Origin: Rosa chinensis | Lineage: Eukaryota > Streptophyta > Magnoliopsida > Rosales > Rosaceae | Length of the DNA: 64,000 bases | Assembly (NCBI RefSeq): GCF_002994745.2 | Contig: NC_037093.1 | Span: 66,235,510 to 66,299,509 of the forward strand | Direction: 5' to 3' | In this document: in pieces, positions 35,544 through 46,764 of the stretch | Layout: every line of letters starts with the position of its first letter | Numbering within the stretch: the stretch's first letter is position 1 | Program-made: the position numbers and the translations under genes | Notes under the pieces: model-generated | The model's database searches: none | Told to the model about the DNA's origin: nothing | Seen by the model: only the letters and a program-made list of their open reading frames with translations

Positions 35544-38392
35544 TTAATAGTATACTTCCATGCCGATAAACTTAGAGGACTGACACAGAGGACAAATGCT
35601 AAGCTTACATTCGCAATCTTTACACAGGCAAAGATGCTTACAGGGTAATAGAAGCATGCAAACTTCATTCACTCTGCAGGCCTTGCACGTCATTACCTCT
35701 TTCACATCATTGCTCTCCTTGCCAAACATATTAAAATTGATGGAATGGCCATTGCAGCAGGAAGCTGTATCATCTATTTCACTGTCACCACATCCTTCCT
35801 TGCTGTCTCTACTTTGAGCAATTACTTGATCAAGATTAACCTTGAGAGCTGTGATCATGTGTTCATTGTTCCTGGCTTGATGTTGCCAAATCCTTGCTTC
35901 AAGACTCAACTGATCCATTCTTTCTTCAAGCTCCATATTCTTCTTGTTGATGCTCTCGACTTCTGCTTCTTTTTCCCGGAGCTTCTGGAGTACTTTTTCT
36001 TCTACAACTGAGAGAGTTTGAAGTTGGGCAGCTTGGACCTTGTCCAGGATATTTTGTCGCAATCGATCACTCTAGATTAAGAAAGAGAAACATAGAGTTA
36101 GTAAGTTACGTTACATCTATAAAAATACAGGTAATTGGTAGTACTTGAAAAATTACAGACAAAACAAAACTGCCAGAGAACAATGCGGGCCACAGAAAAT
36201 TCAACAAGCCAGAGATGGAATGGTCAACAACGAAAACCCGTTCATTTTAGTAATCTTTACTAAAAGGAATGGTTCTAGTTTCCATTACTCTATTAATGGG
36301 GATACATAAGTAACCGTCCACCTATATCTGAACAGATTGGGAATATCTCCTACAATTGCAACAAAAATACAGGACAACGTCGCTCATAACATGACTCCAG
36401 AATCATCCCAAAAAATGGCATTGTAGGAACATAGATTAGCGATACAGACAACATCTTCAACAAGGAATTTAACAAACAAGAAGGACAGAAAAATACGATG
36501 AACATCCAAAGCAAACATATTCGCACACCATTACATGCTCTACCTTCCATATTCACCTAAACTCTCCTTTCCCAAACTTTTGAATGACCACCACTTCAAA
36601 TCCTCAGTAACTCACCCCCTCTATACTAATAATTTTGATGAATGGAATTCTGTGAACAAACAGCATGTTACAATACAAAACATCTTAAAATTCAACACAA
36701 CCAAAAATACAACGATTCTCCATCAAAGTGGAATAGTTCCAATATTTAAAAAAATAACAATTTGTTTGATTTGGCATCTGGATGATAATTAATAAGACCC
36801 CATATTGGTGTAGAGGCAGAATCACAATTGTCAAATCATGATTGGAGATAATGAGAAAATGAGAGATAAGTTTAGTAACAAATGGATCATCACTTACGGC
36901 ACATTCTTTGGTTATAGTTATCAAATCATAATCGGACAAATATCAATAGTACCTATCCCTAATGTAGGCCAGCCATATGTATTTTGGAAAGGTGATAATT
37001 TTCTCAAGAGCATTTTTGAATTAAATTACATGAACCGGCGACTACCCTAATCATAATGACCTTAAATTTACTTGCTACAGACGACAAGAATACACCTTGA
37101 TAAAAGCTATTAAAAGATTCTAAGTTGGCCGGTTACAGGGTTGAGATGCTGACAGCATACGTGGCAACCGATCACATAATACCTATCAATAACTGCATAC
37201 CAATGCATCCTTAAGATAGGAACCATTTCCATTTGATATCCATGAAACTAAGATTGAAACTACAGAAAATGCCATGACCAGAAAAGCAAAGACATAATAC
37301 CATGTTACTACCACAACAAAAACAAACATACGCAAAAATGTAAGACCAATTACTATCAGCAGATTAAGTAAGCCATACTGTTATAAATACGAACATATAA
37401 ATTCTCCGGCAACCATCCCAAAAAGTTAATGCAATACATTCAACTAGGCAACAAGATAAAACATTTCCAGACAAACCAGACCTGGGCTTTGAGGAACCTA
37501 TCAATCTCAACATCTTGCCGCTGTATCTCGAGATCAACATCCTCGCCAATGAGAGACAGCAAAGCCGAGTCGCCTGTAGACGCCATGCGATTATTGTCAA
37601 GGGACAGACCCAAGCCCGTTGAGACTGATTGCTGTTGCAGAACCGAAGACATTTGCGAGTTGTTCTCCAAAAAATCCTGCTCCTTGAGCCTTTTCTTTTT
37701 GGATTCTAAGCCATAGTTCCATTGAAAATCAGCACCATTGTCACTGCCATCTGTTGCAGCCACCGGACCAGGCGCAAACCCTACTACATGAACTGGAAAC
37801 ACACAACTGATTTTAGGTCATACTAAGCTGAAGATTATAGATATAAATCAGCGGCCATAGTAAGCTGAAGATTACAGATATAAGGATCCGTTTGGTTCAG
37901 AAAAATTAGGTTTTGATCAGGAAAAGGGAAAAATTCAATTACTTAAGCCTCGCCCATTTTCAGATGTTTAGTTCTTTAAGAAAACGAGAAATTCAACCCA
38001 AATTTGGTCACAAGCTAAGGTTGGAGTGTAGAACATTAGTGTAATGAATTTGATAATTTATGAATTAGGGTTTGTTAGAACCAAACAGCGCGTAAAAGAA
38101 AAGAGGAGAGAGAAAATTACAAGGTGGAACATAAGGCGGATGCTGGGAGTGATCTTGTAAGGCGTTGGGGTCGAAATAGGCCACCGCCGGCGACATCTGA
38201 CCGTCGATTGTGTATAAATTTCTAGCAAAATTATAAAAAAAAATTAAAATTAAAATTAAAACGTGTGAAACTGAAATTGTGAGATGAATTTGAAGGAAGA
38301 GATAAAATTGATTACCTGAATGACTTGGATTGCTTCTGTTGTTGTTGTTGGGGTGGATAGTGTTGTTGAAAGTGGTGTTGGGGAAGAGCCAT
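35544..38392 (-). CDS. BOI-related RING E3 ubiquitin ligase (SBP1-like)
   Basis: Four exons: 38392-38316, 38221-38121, 37792-37482 and 36071-35544, each bounded by GT-AG, giving 338 residues. The N terminus is Gln-rich (MALPQHHFQQHYPP). A coiled coil lies near residues 165-255, with the invariant family word RIWQHQARNNE. A C-terminal C3HC4 RING follows (CKACRVNEVCMLLLPCKHLC and CKDCECKLSICPLC), ending EVYY. Members such as BOI, BRG1-3 and S-RNase-binding protein 1 are E3 ligases. Some restrain cell death, target MYB or bind DELLA proteins; which substrate applies here is unknown. All RING metal ligands are present and no lesion was seen, so it looks functional. The third intron is long, about 1.4 kb. 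Confidence 0.92.
37884..38092. mobile_element. Tourist-like MITE in an intron of the RING gene, 209 bp
   Basis: The left end GGATCCGTTTGGTTC and the right end GAACCAAACAGCGCG form an inverted repeat. TAA lies outside both ends (37881-37883 and 38093-38095). It sits in the intron between the second and third exons. Confidence 0.65.
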
Positions 38393-40395
38393 AACTAAAC
38401 TCACAACAAGAAGTAGAAGAAGAAGAAGAAGAGAGTATGAAACTCTAGAGAGAGAAAGCGGAGAGATTACTTGTGTGTCAAACGCACAGCGAGCTGGCCG
38501 TGAAAGATTCGCATATTTTGCTTTATTTATTTCTAAATGGTCCTTGTATTTATGATATATTGTGTGGGCTGCTTCATAAATTTAACTTCGAGGAACTTTC
38601 CGGATATTTGACTACAAAAGTCAAACGACCTGTGTGGCGGGCTGGTGGCTGAGTCTTGGGCCTGTGGTCAAATGATTCCTGAATCATGGGCCTCGTAATG
38701 TTTCTTTTTTTTCTTTGGTGTGTACACTGAACCCAAGACCAACTCCCCAAATTACATTCTGCACTCCCACTATTCTATAACTTCGATCGTTGCTCTTACC
38801 GTTTTGGCCCTATGTCCTATCACCCATAACCATCTTTCTGGCAATACCCAACAACAATCAGCTCTTCCATGGAGGCTCATTCACACCAATCCCTATCCCG
38901 TCTCAAGAGTGGATGAATGATCATAAACCAACATTCAATCCCATAATCCCAACTTACAATTAGATCCCTACCTTCATTTTCTTTTCATTAGCTGCTCATC
39001 CTTGTCTTTTTCTAAGAGGTAGATGAAGACCCATTAATGTTCGAACTAGAATTCTTTATGATCGAGGATGTTGGAAATGTTGATCTTACAAGTTCTATAT
39101 TGATTTCCAATGCTGTTGGGTGGACTGAAGAACTAGAAATGACCCAAATACTTCAATTTAGATCAGATCCCATGCACCCAAAAGCTAAATTTCAATGGTG
39201 AACTAAATCCAAGAGATCAAAGACTGGGAATCAAAATGTGAAAGTTGAAGATTTTGCTATAAGATCTCGGTACCTTAATTCAGCTCAAGAATAAAGATAA
39301 CGTGAAGCTTCCACCCACCTCAGTCCTCCACAAAGAGAAAGAATATGAAATTCCAAGCAAAAACCAAGTCTTGCAAAACGCAGAAGTCAATGGTTGCCAA
39401 TAATTCAAAGGCATACCAAATCGCAGCTTAAGAACTAGCAGATCTCAACTGTTAATATTTATAATAATTTTTTTTTTTAATAACAGAAAAATATACTTGA
39501 CAGCCGTCAATTTCTGTCGGTGCAAGTACACTTCGATGCACTGAATATTCTCTCTTGCCGATCATGTTTATCTTCATTTAACTAATTACCAATGTGCTAG
39601 CTTTTCTAATGTGGTCGCGATGGTAGGCCGATTGTCTTTCCTCAATTCTCACAAACAAAAGAAATTACAATAGAGAAGGCTCGCATTTTCACATAAGGAA
39701 AATCAAAACACAATTTTATCGGCCGAAACAAAAAAAATGACAAAAACAGATAGATTGTGTCAATATGTGGATAAACTAGTCATCTTTTACCATCAAAACA
39801 TAAACTGTCGGGCGAAAACACAAATCATTTTAAAATCGATCCAAATTCATACTTGATCTTTGTTTGGTGCATTTGTTAGCCGGCCTCGTAATTCATGAAG
39901 ATTAAGAAAGATGCTACCACCTTTTTCTTTTGCAATTGATTGACTTTAACTAGATCTAGAACAAGTTAAGTATCAAAGGAACATAAACAATGTGCAATTG
40001 CTTCGCTATTTCTCTTATACAAATATGAGCTTTGATACATAATGCTAAGAACATTGACCCCTATACCCAAAAAAAAACACCGACCCGAATAAATGTAGTT
40101 GCATTATTGCCAGTAAATAAATAATTTTCTTAATAATACAACTGGAAGAAAAAGAATAAATAAAACAAAAGAGAGAAGGTGAATAGTATAACACCATACC
40201 CACAAGTCACTGACTCTACACTCTTCGGGCAGTTCGGGCAGCCCCAAAAGTCCAAAACCGCGTTTTTACCTCACTCTCTGCAGTCTGCACAGCCTCTGCC
40301 CCTCCAACTCCAAAAGCTGCCCGCTGAGTTGTCCACCACCGAAAAGGAAACCAACAACGAATAAAACACAACCTTTCTTCTTCTTTTTCGTGAAT
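38393..40395. other. upstream region of the RING gene and 3' flank of the LEA_2 gene
   Basis: The first 100 bases are AGA-rich on the plus strand and likely give the RING-gene leader. No other gene is supported. Near 40180-40360 a short frame has no familiar product. Confidence 0.4.
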
Positions 40396-41562
40396 TTAAT
40401 TATAGGTGCAATTCTTAAGCGCGATTGCAACGTTGAGCTTTTTGGGATCGAAAGTCACAATGCACTCGACCCGCCTGTTGAATTTGGGCTTCACTAGTTT
40501 GCCCAAAACGTAGGCTCTGGATTTGATCAAGAAGTCCAATTTCAGCGGCACCGGCAGCAATGTCGTCCCCGTGGAGCTACTGATACTAGCTCCACTCCCG
40601 TATAACGGAATTTTGTCGCCGAATACTGATACCGTCACCGATCTCTGGCTCCTCCTTGACTGATAAAACTTCTTGACCTGAATAACAAAAACAAACAACC
40701 CACATTGAAAAACGATGAGATTTGGAAATGAGAAGACAATGCACATGTTTGTGTGAATGCTTACAGTTCCGGAGGCAATTGTGATTTGGGAGTAGGATAG
40801 ATCTAGAGGCTTTGGCGAGACATGGACTCCGAAAAATGTGCCGGTGTTGCGGAATGTGAATTTCACGGTGGAGTTGACGGAGATCATTTCGGTGGCTACT
40901 CCGGTGTTGTCTGAACCCGCTTGGATCTTGAATTGTTCAAATCTAACGCTCTGCAGTGGTTAAAATTGATAAGTTACAGATCTAGAAAGAAATTGGAAAC
41001 TGAGTAAGTGTTGTTGAAAATGGATCGATGGATCAGTGTGCATGCGATGAAGGATTGAAGGAACCTTCATGGTGATCTTGGGCTTCATGGGCTTACTGGC
41101 GCCGTAGAGAATGAGAGAGAACATGGTGAAGAGGAGGAAGAATCCGAGAACGAAAGCCGGGAAATAACATCGCCGGGGGAAGCCTCGTTCGCGATCTTCG
41201 TCGTCGAGAAGGCCTTCTTCTTCGATGACAGCACAGTCCTTCCATGCCTTGTGGCCGCCCTTGCGGTGGTGGTGGCCGCGGGAGCCGTCGTTGTTGGGCT
41301 GGATCTTCTTGGATCCGGGCTTGAGGGAGCCGGAGAATCGGGTGGAGGAGGAGTCGCGGGAGTGGCGGCCGACGGAGGAGTGGGAGTGGGGAGGGGAGCC
41401 GGCGGGGCTGAGGACGGGGGTGGACTGAAACGAGGTGGTGGTCTTCTCGCCGTCGTGGGAGTCGCGGGAGGGGCTCTGGACGTAGTAGACTGGGCGGCGG
41501 GGGGATCGGGTAGGGGAGGATGGGGCGAGGCTTGTGACCTCGGAGTCGGTCTTGGCGTGCAT
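40396..41562 (-). CDS. LEA_2 / NHL-type single-pass membrane protein
   Basis: Three exons, 41562-41065, 40950-40765 and 40677-40396, predict 321 residues. The N-terminal half is a Ser/Pro/His-rich cytosolic tail with PVYYVQSPSRDSHDGEK, the signature of a plant subfamily of late-embryogenesis-abundant hydroxyproline-rich proteins. One hydrophobic helix (CYFPAFVLGFFLLFTMFSLIL) lies near residues 134-156. The C-terminal half (SVNSTVKFTFRNTGTFFGVHV) is the LEA_2 beta-sandwich seen in NDR1/HIN1-like proteins, ending FNRRVECIVTFDPKKLN. These proteins sit at the plasma membrane or endomembranes. Function of this subfamily is not well defined. No lesions seen. Confidence 0.9.
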
Positions 41563-41564
41563 TT

Positions 41565-41615
<51 letters not shown>
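41565..41615. repeat. (TG)n(AG)n compound microsatellite in the LEA_2 leader
   Basis: About 10 TG units followed by about 15 AG units lie immediately upstream of the LEA_2 start codon on the minus strand (CT then AC). It is within the probable 5' untranslated region and may vary between accessions. Confidence 0.95.
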
Positions 41616-41619
<4 letters not shown>

Positions 41620-43635
41620 TTCGGGTGGTGGGTCTTCGATGTAATTCTAAGTGTTGCTTTCGATTAGAGCTTGGGTTTTTGGGGTCCTTGCGGGGGGAGT
41701 TTGGGGACGTGACTTTAATGGCGGAAAGGAATTAGCTGGTGGTACTGTGAGAGAGTATACCTTACTGAGATGGAGAGGAATGAGGTTTATGGGGATGGGG
41801 ATGGGGGTGGGGGTGTTGGGTAGACGAAACAGCGAGGAACGAATTAACGGACAGGCAAATCACAGTTGGCACCGCGAGCACACCATGACAATAAACCTCT
41901 TTCAATTAATAATTTATGTCTTCCTTTCAAAAAAAAAATTAATAATAATTTATGTCTTTTGACAAAGAAAATATCTCATTTTCTCATTTACAAATAGAAA
42001 AATTAGGGAAAGAAATATTTGAAAAATATTTCGGGTCACTTAATTTAAACTCAGTCACATATTTTGATTTTCGTCTATTTTGTGCAATACATGCCTAAAT
42101 TTAGGATTGTTTTAGTCAAAAGACAAGACTTTTCACTTCTTCTTTTATTTTTGTGTAATTTTCTTTTATCTCGTGATTCCATCACTACTTATTTTCTATA
42201 TTAACGTTTAGGGTTTACGGGATTATATAAATGTCTACCTTCTATTGATCGTGTAATTGTTTTAATAATGTGTGCATTGTCAAAATGATGAAAACAACAA
42301 TAGAATGTGATTCAAGCGGCTCATTACATTCTACTATTATTAAATGCCTGTTATAGAAGAAATGATAAAGACCCTTCCTATTAAAAAAGGTTTGCATCCT
42401 TCTTTCAAGTAAAAAAATAAAATAAAAAAAGACATGTTTAACACCTGGTACAATTTACTTTTTTGTTAATTGAAAATTTTAAAGTATTTGCTCTATTTTC
42501 ATTTTTTATATGTTAATTTAGTAGTTATCAATTTTTGTAAAAAAATTCATCAAGAGTGTATTTGGATGAGGGAAAAAATGATGGAATTTAATTGAAGTGA
42601 GGATTTCATAATTTATAAAAGCCAATTCCCTCGTTTGGTATTATCAGATTGAAAATTTTAAATTTCTCTGTGGAAAAAAAACAAAGGAATTTATTATTTA
42701 AATTTTCAACTTCAATTTCCACCAAAATAGGTGTCATTTACGAATTTCTTTATAGTATTTAATTTTTATTTCTAAAACAAGATTTTTTTTTAATTTAATT
42801 TAATTTTTTTATTTGTTATAAACTTTTTAAATTTATTATACATTTCAAATCTCAAATAGATACAACCAAACAATAGAAATTGTAATTAATGAAATTTTAG
42901 ATTGATGGAGTTAAAAATTCCTTCATGTAGGAGATTTTATAATTTTTTTATTCAAATGCACCTTAAGTGTGTGGGTTAACCTGTCAATTTATTCCAGGTG
43001 GTTCCATTTGCTTATACACTGTAACATATGGAAATTTTGTTAACTAAAAGAAGGTCTCCATGGTAAGCATGTGAATACGCCGACCGAGCCCAAGTTTTTA
43101 AGTTCACATATAAACTTAGATGCTGCATTATTACCAGTACCACCGCCAACAAAAACAAATCTACTGCCATGTGCAATTTATTTAGACTTCAATCTTCCAA
43201 GTTCCAACAATTATTCTACCATTACAATAAACTAAACAAATCTCCTGTTTACTTTTTTGAAGGCCGAGACCAAATTATGGTGAAGTTGGCCGGCACATTT
43301 AATGTGATCTACAAAAGGAAGACTGGTCTGTATAGATTCATGGGCCTTAGTTCCTGACCAGAATTTGGTCCATCATATAATTGTTGATTTCTGTGTTGAA
43401 CTGTTGATTACGGGAAATTTGTGCTGGGCCTACTTTTAAATCGAATGAAAGAGCGGCCCGGCTGGTGTATACGAGACACGAAACACAACTCGTTTTAGAT
43501 TTAGTTTTTGAATGAACATTGGACCATGAATTATGAGCCATGTCGCCCTTACCACCAAGAGATGGTATAAGTTGGATCATTCTATCGTAGGATGTACTTT
43601 TGAAGTCATGGTACATTGTTTTCTTTTTATTCTCT
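41616..43635. other. intergenic; possible MITE at about 42552-42964
   Basis: No gene seen. GAGTGTATTTGGATGAGG near 42555 and TTCAAATGCACCTTAAG near 42952 are loosely inverted, as in other plant MITEs, but no clean target-site duplication was found. Confidence 0.35.
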
Positions 43636-43643
43636 CCTCTGGC

Positions 43644-44964
43644 TAGGCCTGGGCATAGTCGGGGTGGGTCGATTTCAGGCCCAAACCGAAGTTGAACCGG
43701 TCCAATCGGAAATCCCATTTATGACACCGAACACCATATTGTTGCTTGCTTGGGCCGAATTCCGGAATCGGGCCAGGTCGGTTTTGGTTTTATTATGGGC
43801 CCAAATTTTCATTTTCAAGCCCAATGTGAAATCTTATTTCTAGGCCTATTATAGTCAATTTTCAGTCCATAATGACTTTTTCAGTCTATTTTCACTTTCA
43901 GTCTTTCACAAACGTGAAGAGAAGCATCACAAAATCCAAGTGCATATAATCCAAGCACTTGCAAAATCTAAGCATTACTAACATTACAAACATTACTCAA
44001 AATCCAAGCACTCAAACTTGCAAAATCTAAGCATGAATGGATGATAACCTAAAATTTCAACCATAACTCATAACATGATAACATCATAACTCAGCACATC
44101 ATAACTTGATCCAGTTGGAATTCCTTGAGTTCCTTCCATCATCTGCAAAAAATATTGAACACAATTTTAGCCTAAGATGTTCTAAAAAGGCAAAAGAAAC
44201 AATTTCTTTAACTATATGCAGTAAGCCAATAACAAATGAAACAAATCAAAACAATATCCCAACAAAAACAAATCAAAAATCAAGATCATAATCTGAGCAA
44301 ACAACAATAAAAAACAAATCAAGTTCGTGACCTTAATTTCATAATCTGAGCCCACAACAATAAAAAAACAAAACCCACAAACACCAACAATCAACAATCG
44401 GTTGCAAAGTAGAAACCAAAGTTGTAAAACCCACAAACAATATCAGAAATCAAAGTAGAAAACTAGAAAACCCTAAATCTAAATTCCCAATTTGACTAAT
44501 TTCACCACATACCGAAGCCCGGAGAAGAGAGAGACGTCGGAGAAGAGGGAGACGTTGGAGATGGCTAAGAGAGATGTCGGAGATGGAGATCCGTGGTGTT
44601 CGTTCGGAGAGTTGAGAGAAAGTGACTCGAGAGTGTACTGAAATAAAGTGAGATATGAGATCGGCTGTGTGGGTAAAGGGGGCATTAGGTTTTCTTTTTC
44701 ATTTAGATTCAATGAAGGTGTACTGAAAGAAAAAATAAAACCAATCAAATATTTATATATTTTTAATATATATTAGGAAAATCGGTCTGGTCGGTTTTCA
44801 AATGGTCGGAAATAAGTTCAACACCGATTCGGACCCGCATACAGTCGGTTTCGGTTCGGCAAATATGAGTTTTTTCCTTTCTTAATTCGGTTTGTAAATC
44901 GAACCATATTTTTCGGTTCGAAACGGTCGGAAAACTGTTTTGCATTCTGTTATGCCCAGGCCTA
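43644..44964. mobile_element. hAT-type non-autonomous transposon, 1,321 bp
   Basis: The ends are TAGGCCTGGGCATA and TATGCCCAGGCCTA, a perfect 14-base inverted repeat. CCTCTGGC is duplicated at 43636-43643 and 44965-44972, the 8-bp duplication of hAT elements. Subterminal regions are rich in CGGTTTTCGG and GGTCGG-type motifs. No transposase domain was found. A GA-rich stretch at 44514-44595 has degenerate repeats of the type AGAGAGACGTCGGAGA. Confidence 0.9.
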
Positions 44965-44972
44965 CCTCTGGC

Positions 44973-45328
44973 TCCCATTTTTTTTATGAAGATGGGAGAT
45001 TTGAAGTGGGGGACAAGACCAACCTAAGGTAAGTAGGCCTAAACATTTAGGCTGTATAAACTTACAGGAACTTTGATGCTATAAGAATTATGGTCCAACC
45101 GTGGGCTATTTGGGATGTTTTTTTTTTGCTACCACCTTCCAAATATGTTGTCCATACCACTATTGTGATACATATTGACATAGATAATATATCGGATATA
45201 TGACTGAATTCTTTGTTTTTGTTGGGTCTACTTTGGTATTTGAATCAGAAAATTACAAAATTATCCTTAAAAAACTTATGACATCACAATAAGAATTCTT
45301 GCAAACTTTCATTTCTATTATTGGAGAT
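44973..45328. other. spacer between the two hAT elements
   Basis: No gene seen. It is A/T-rich without a credible frame. Confidence 0.5.
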
Positions 45329-45336
45329 GGCATCAG

Positions 45337-45742
45337 CAGTGGCGGAACTACGTGAAGAGCTACTTGGGCTGTAGCCCAAGTGCCCAACCCAAAATTCTTG
45401 GGATATTTTATATAGTATAAGTGTGCCTTCCTAACAAGAGTCCAGCTTTGGTTTAGTTGGTAAATTGTGGAGTCACTTCTCTTCTTGTTAAGATCCCATC
45501 TTGTTTGAGTTCCCACAACCCCCATTCTCTTAAAGGCAATCTAGTGTGTTAATTTTTTTTTTCTCTTCCCCTTTTTGTTTTTTGTTTTTGTTTTCCCTTT
45601 AGTTTCAGCATTCTCCATTAGTATTCCTTATAAACTAGAGTCCCAAAATTCTTGGAATCATCGTCGACAAAGAAAAAAACATAAAATCTTGTAAGCTCTT
45701 TAAATTAGCTCACCCCTAATTTTCATCCTAGTTCCGCGACTG
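45337..45742. mobile_element. hAT-type MITE, 406 bp, with tRNA-like boxes
   Basis: CAGTGGCGGAACTACG at the left and CTAGTTCCGCGACTG at the right are inverted copies with one mismatch or gap. GGCATCAG is duplicated at 45329-45336 and 45743-45750. Inside, GGTTTAGTTGGTAA (about 45453) and GTTTGAGTTCCCAC (about 45505) resemble Pol III A and B boxes at a tRNA-like distance. Confidence 0.85.
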
Positions 45743-46076
45743 GGCATCAGTTGAACCTTTCACGCAGATATGATACATATAGCCTATTATGACCTTTTTG
45801 TGCCACCCAAAAGACCTAAAAGTTATGATCTTTATTTCCATAACTGACAAAAGATGCATCATAGTCTCACAGGCTTTCTCGGCATGAATTATTTCTTTGA
45901 AGATAGGGTTCGAATTATTGCTGCCATGTCTACGTAGTGCCTTGTTGACTTTGGTCGCTTATTGGATTATCAATTATGTAAACAGTGCTATCATATATAC
46001 ACTTCTCAAGCTTCAAAGTTAACTTGCATTTGCATTAATAATTTATGTATAAACTTGTTTATTTAATGAATTTTAT

Positions 46077-46124
46077 GAATCTTCCGAGAAATTTGGATCT
46101 CTAGAAATTTGGATCTCTAGCTCC
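46077..46124. repeat. direct repeat left of the viral insert
   Basis: TTTATGAATCTTCCGAGAAA and then TTTGGATCTCTAGCTC, with an extra partial copy of AGAAATTTGGATCTCTAG in tandem. The same words recur at 55399-55434, on the far side of the viral block. Between these two points lies about 9.3 kb. Confidence 0.75.
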
Positions 46125-46720
46125 ATGTTATCTATAATAAAAGGGTTAATACTCATACACCCCAAATTTGGGAAAATACTTCTCATACACCCCAGTGTAT
46201 TATTTTTGTTCCCTTTTACACAACTTTTTCTCACTTTCTTTCCTACCTACCCGTCTTTTCAAAATCCCTACCATTAGTACCACTTTTTGGTCTTGGTCTG
46301 TTAGAGTCTGCATCTGCATATGTCTCTTTCATAAATTTATATATATGTCGTTTTAGAAACGTGGTGGGCCCATCAGAGTTTGTTTCATTTGAATATATGT
46401 ATGAAGCTGACAGTCATCCTCTAATTCGAAAGGTAAACAGTACAATTTACTATTCATAATTTCAATTGTAGACAGACTTGAGCTTGTTGCTATATGCAAA
46501 CATACTACTAAAGAACTGCAGAAAGAGAGAAAAAAACTGAGAAAATTAAAAACCTATCGGGACAGCCTTGATAGAGAATCTCCCAATTACTGGGATATTA
46601 TTTATAGACTTCAGACTAGAATCTATAAAATAGAAGAAGAGATAGAAAATCTCCTATATGTTCTGGAAGAGGAACAAAAACCTCTGAATTATTTGAGCAT
46701 TGGTTAGATCCGCACATCAC

Positions 46721-46736
46721 TGGTATCAGAGCTTGT
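46721..46736 (+). other. tRNA-Met primer-binding site of the pararetrovirus
   Basis: TGGTATCAGAGC is complementary to the 3' end of plant initiator tRNA-Met, the usual primer for caulimovirid minus-strand DNA. It lies 44 bases before the first long frame. Confidence 0.9.
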
Positions 46737-46764
46737 AAAAGGCTCAAAGGAGAACCCCTCCTTA

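Noticed and set aside
41225..41667. Gly/Val-rich plus-strand frame
   Set aside because: Antisense shadow of the LEA_2 first exon and leader.
46144..46200. CATACACCCCAAATTTGGG words as part of the virus
   Set aside because: No viral signature; probably host or unrelated repeat sequence.
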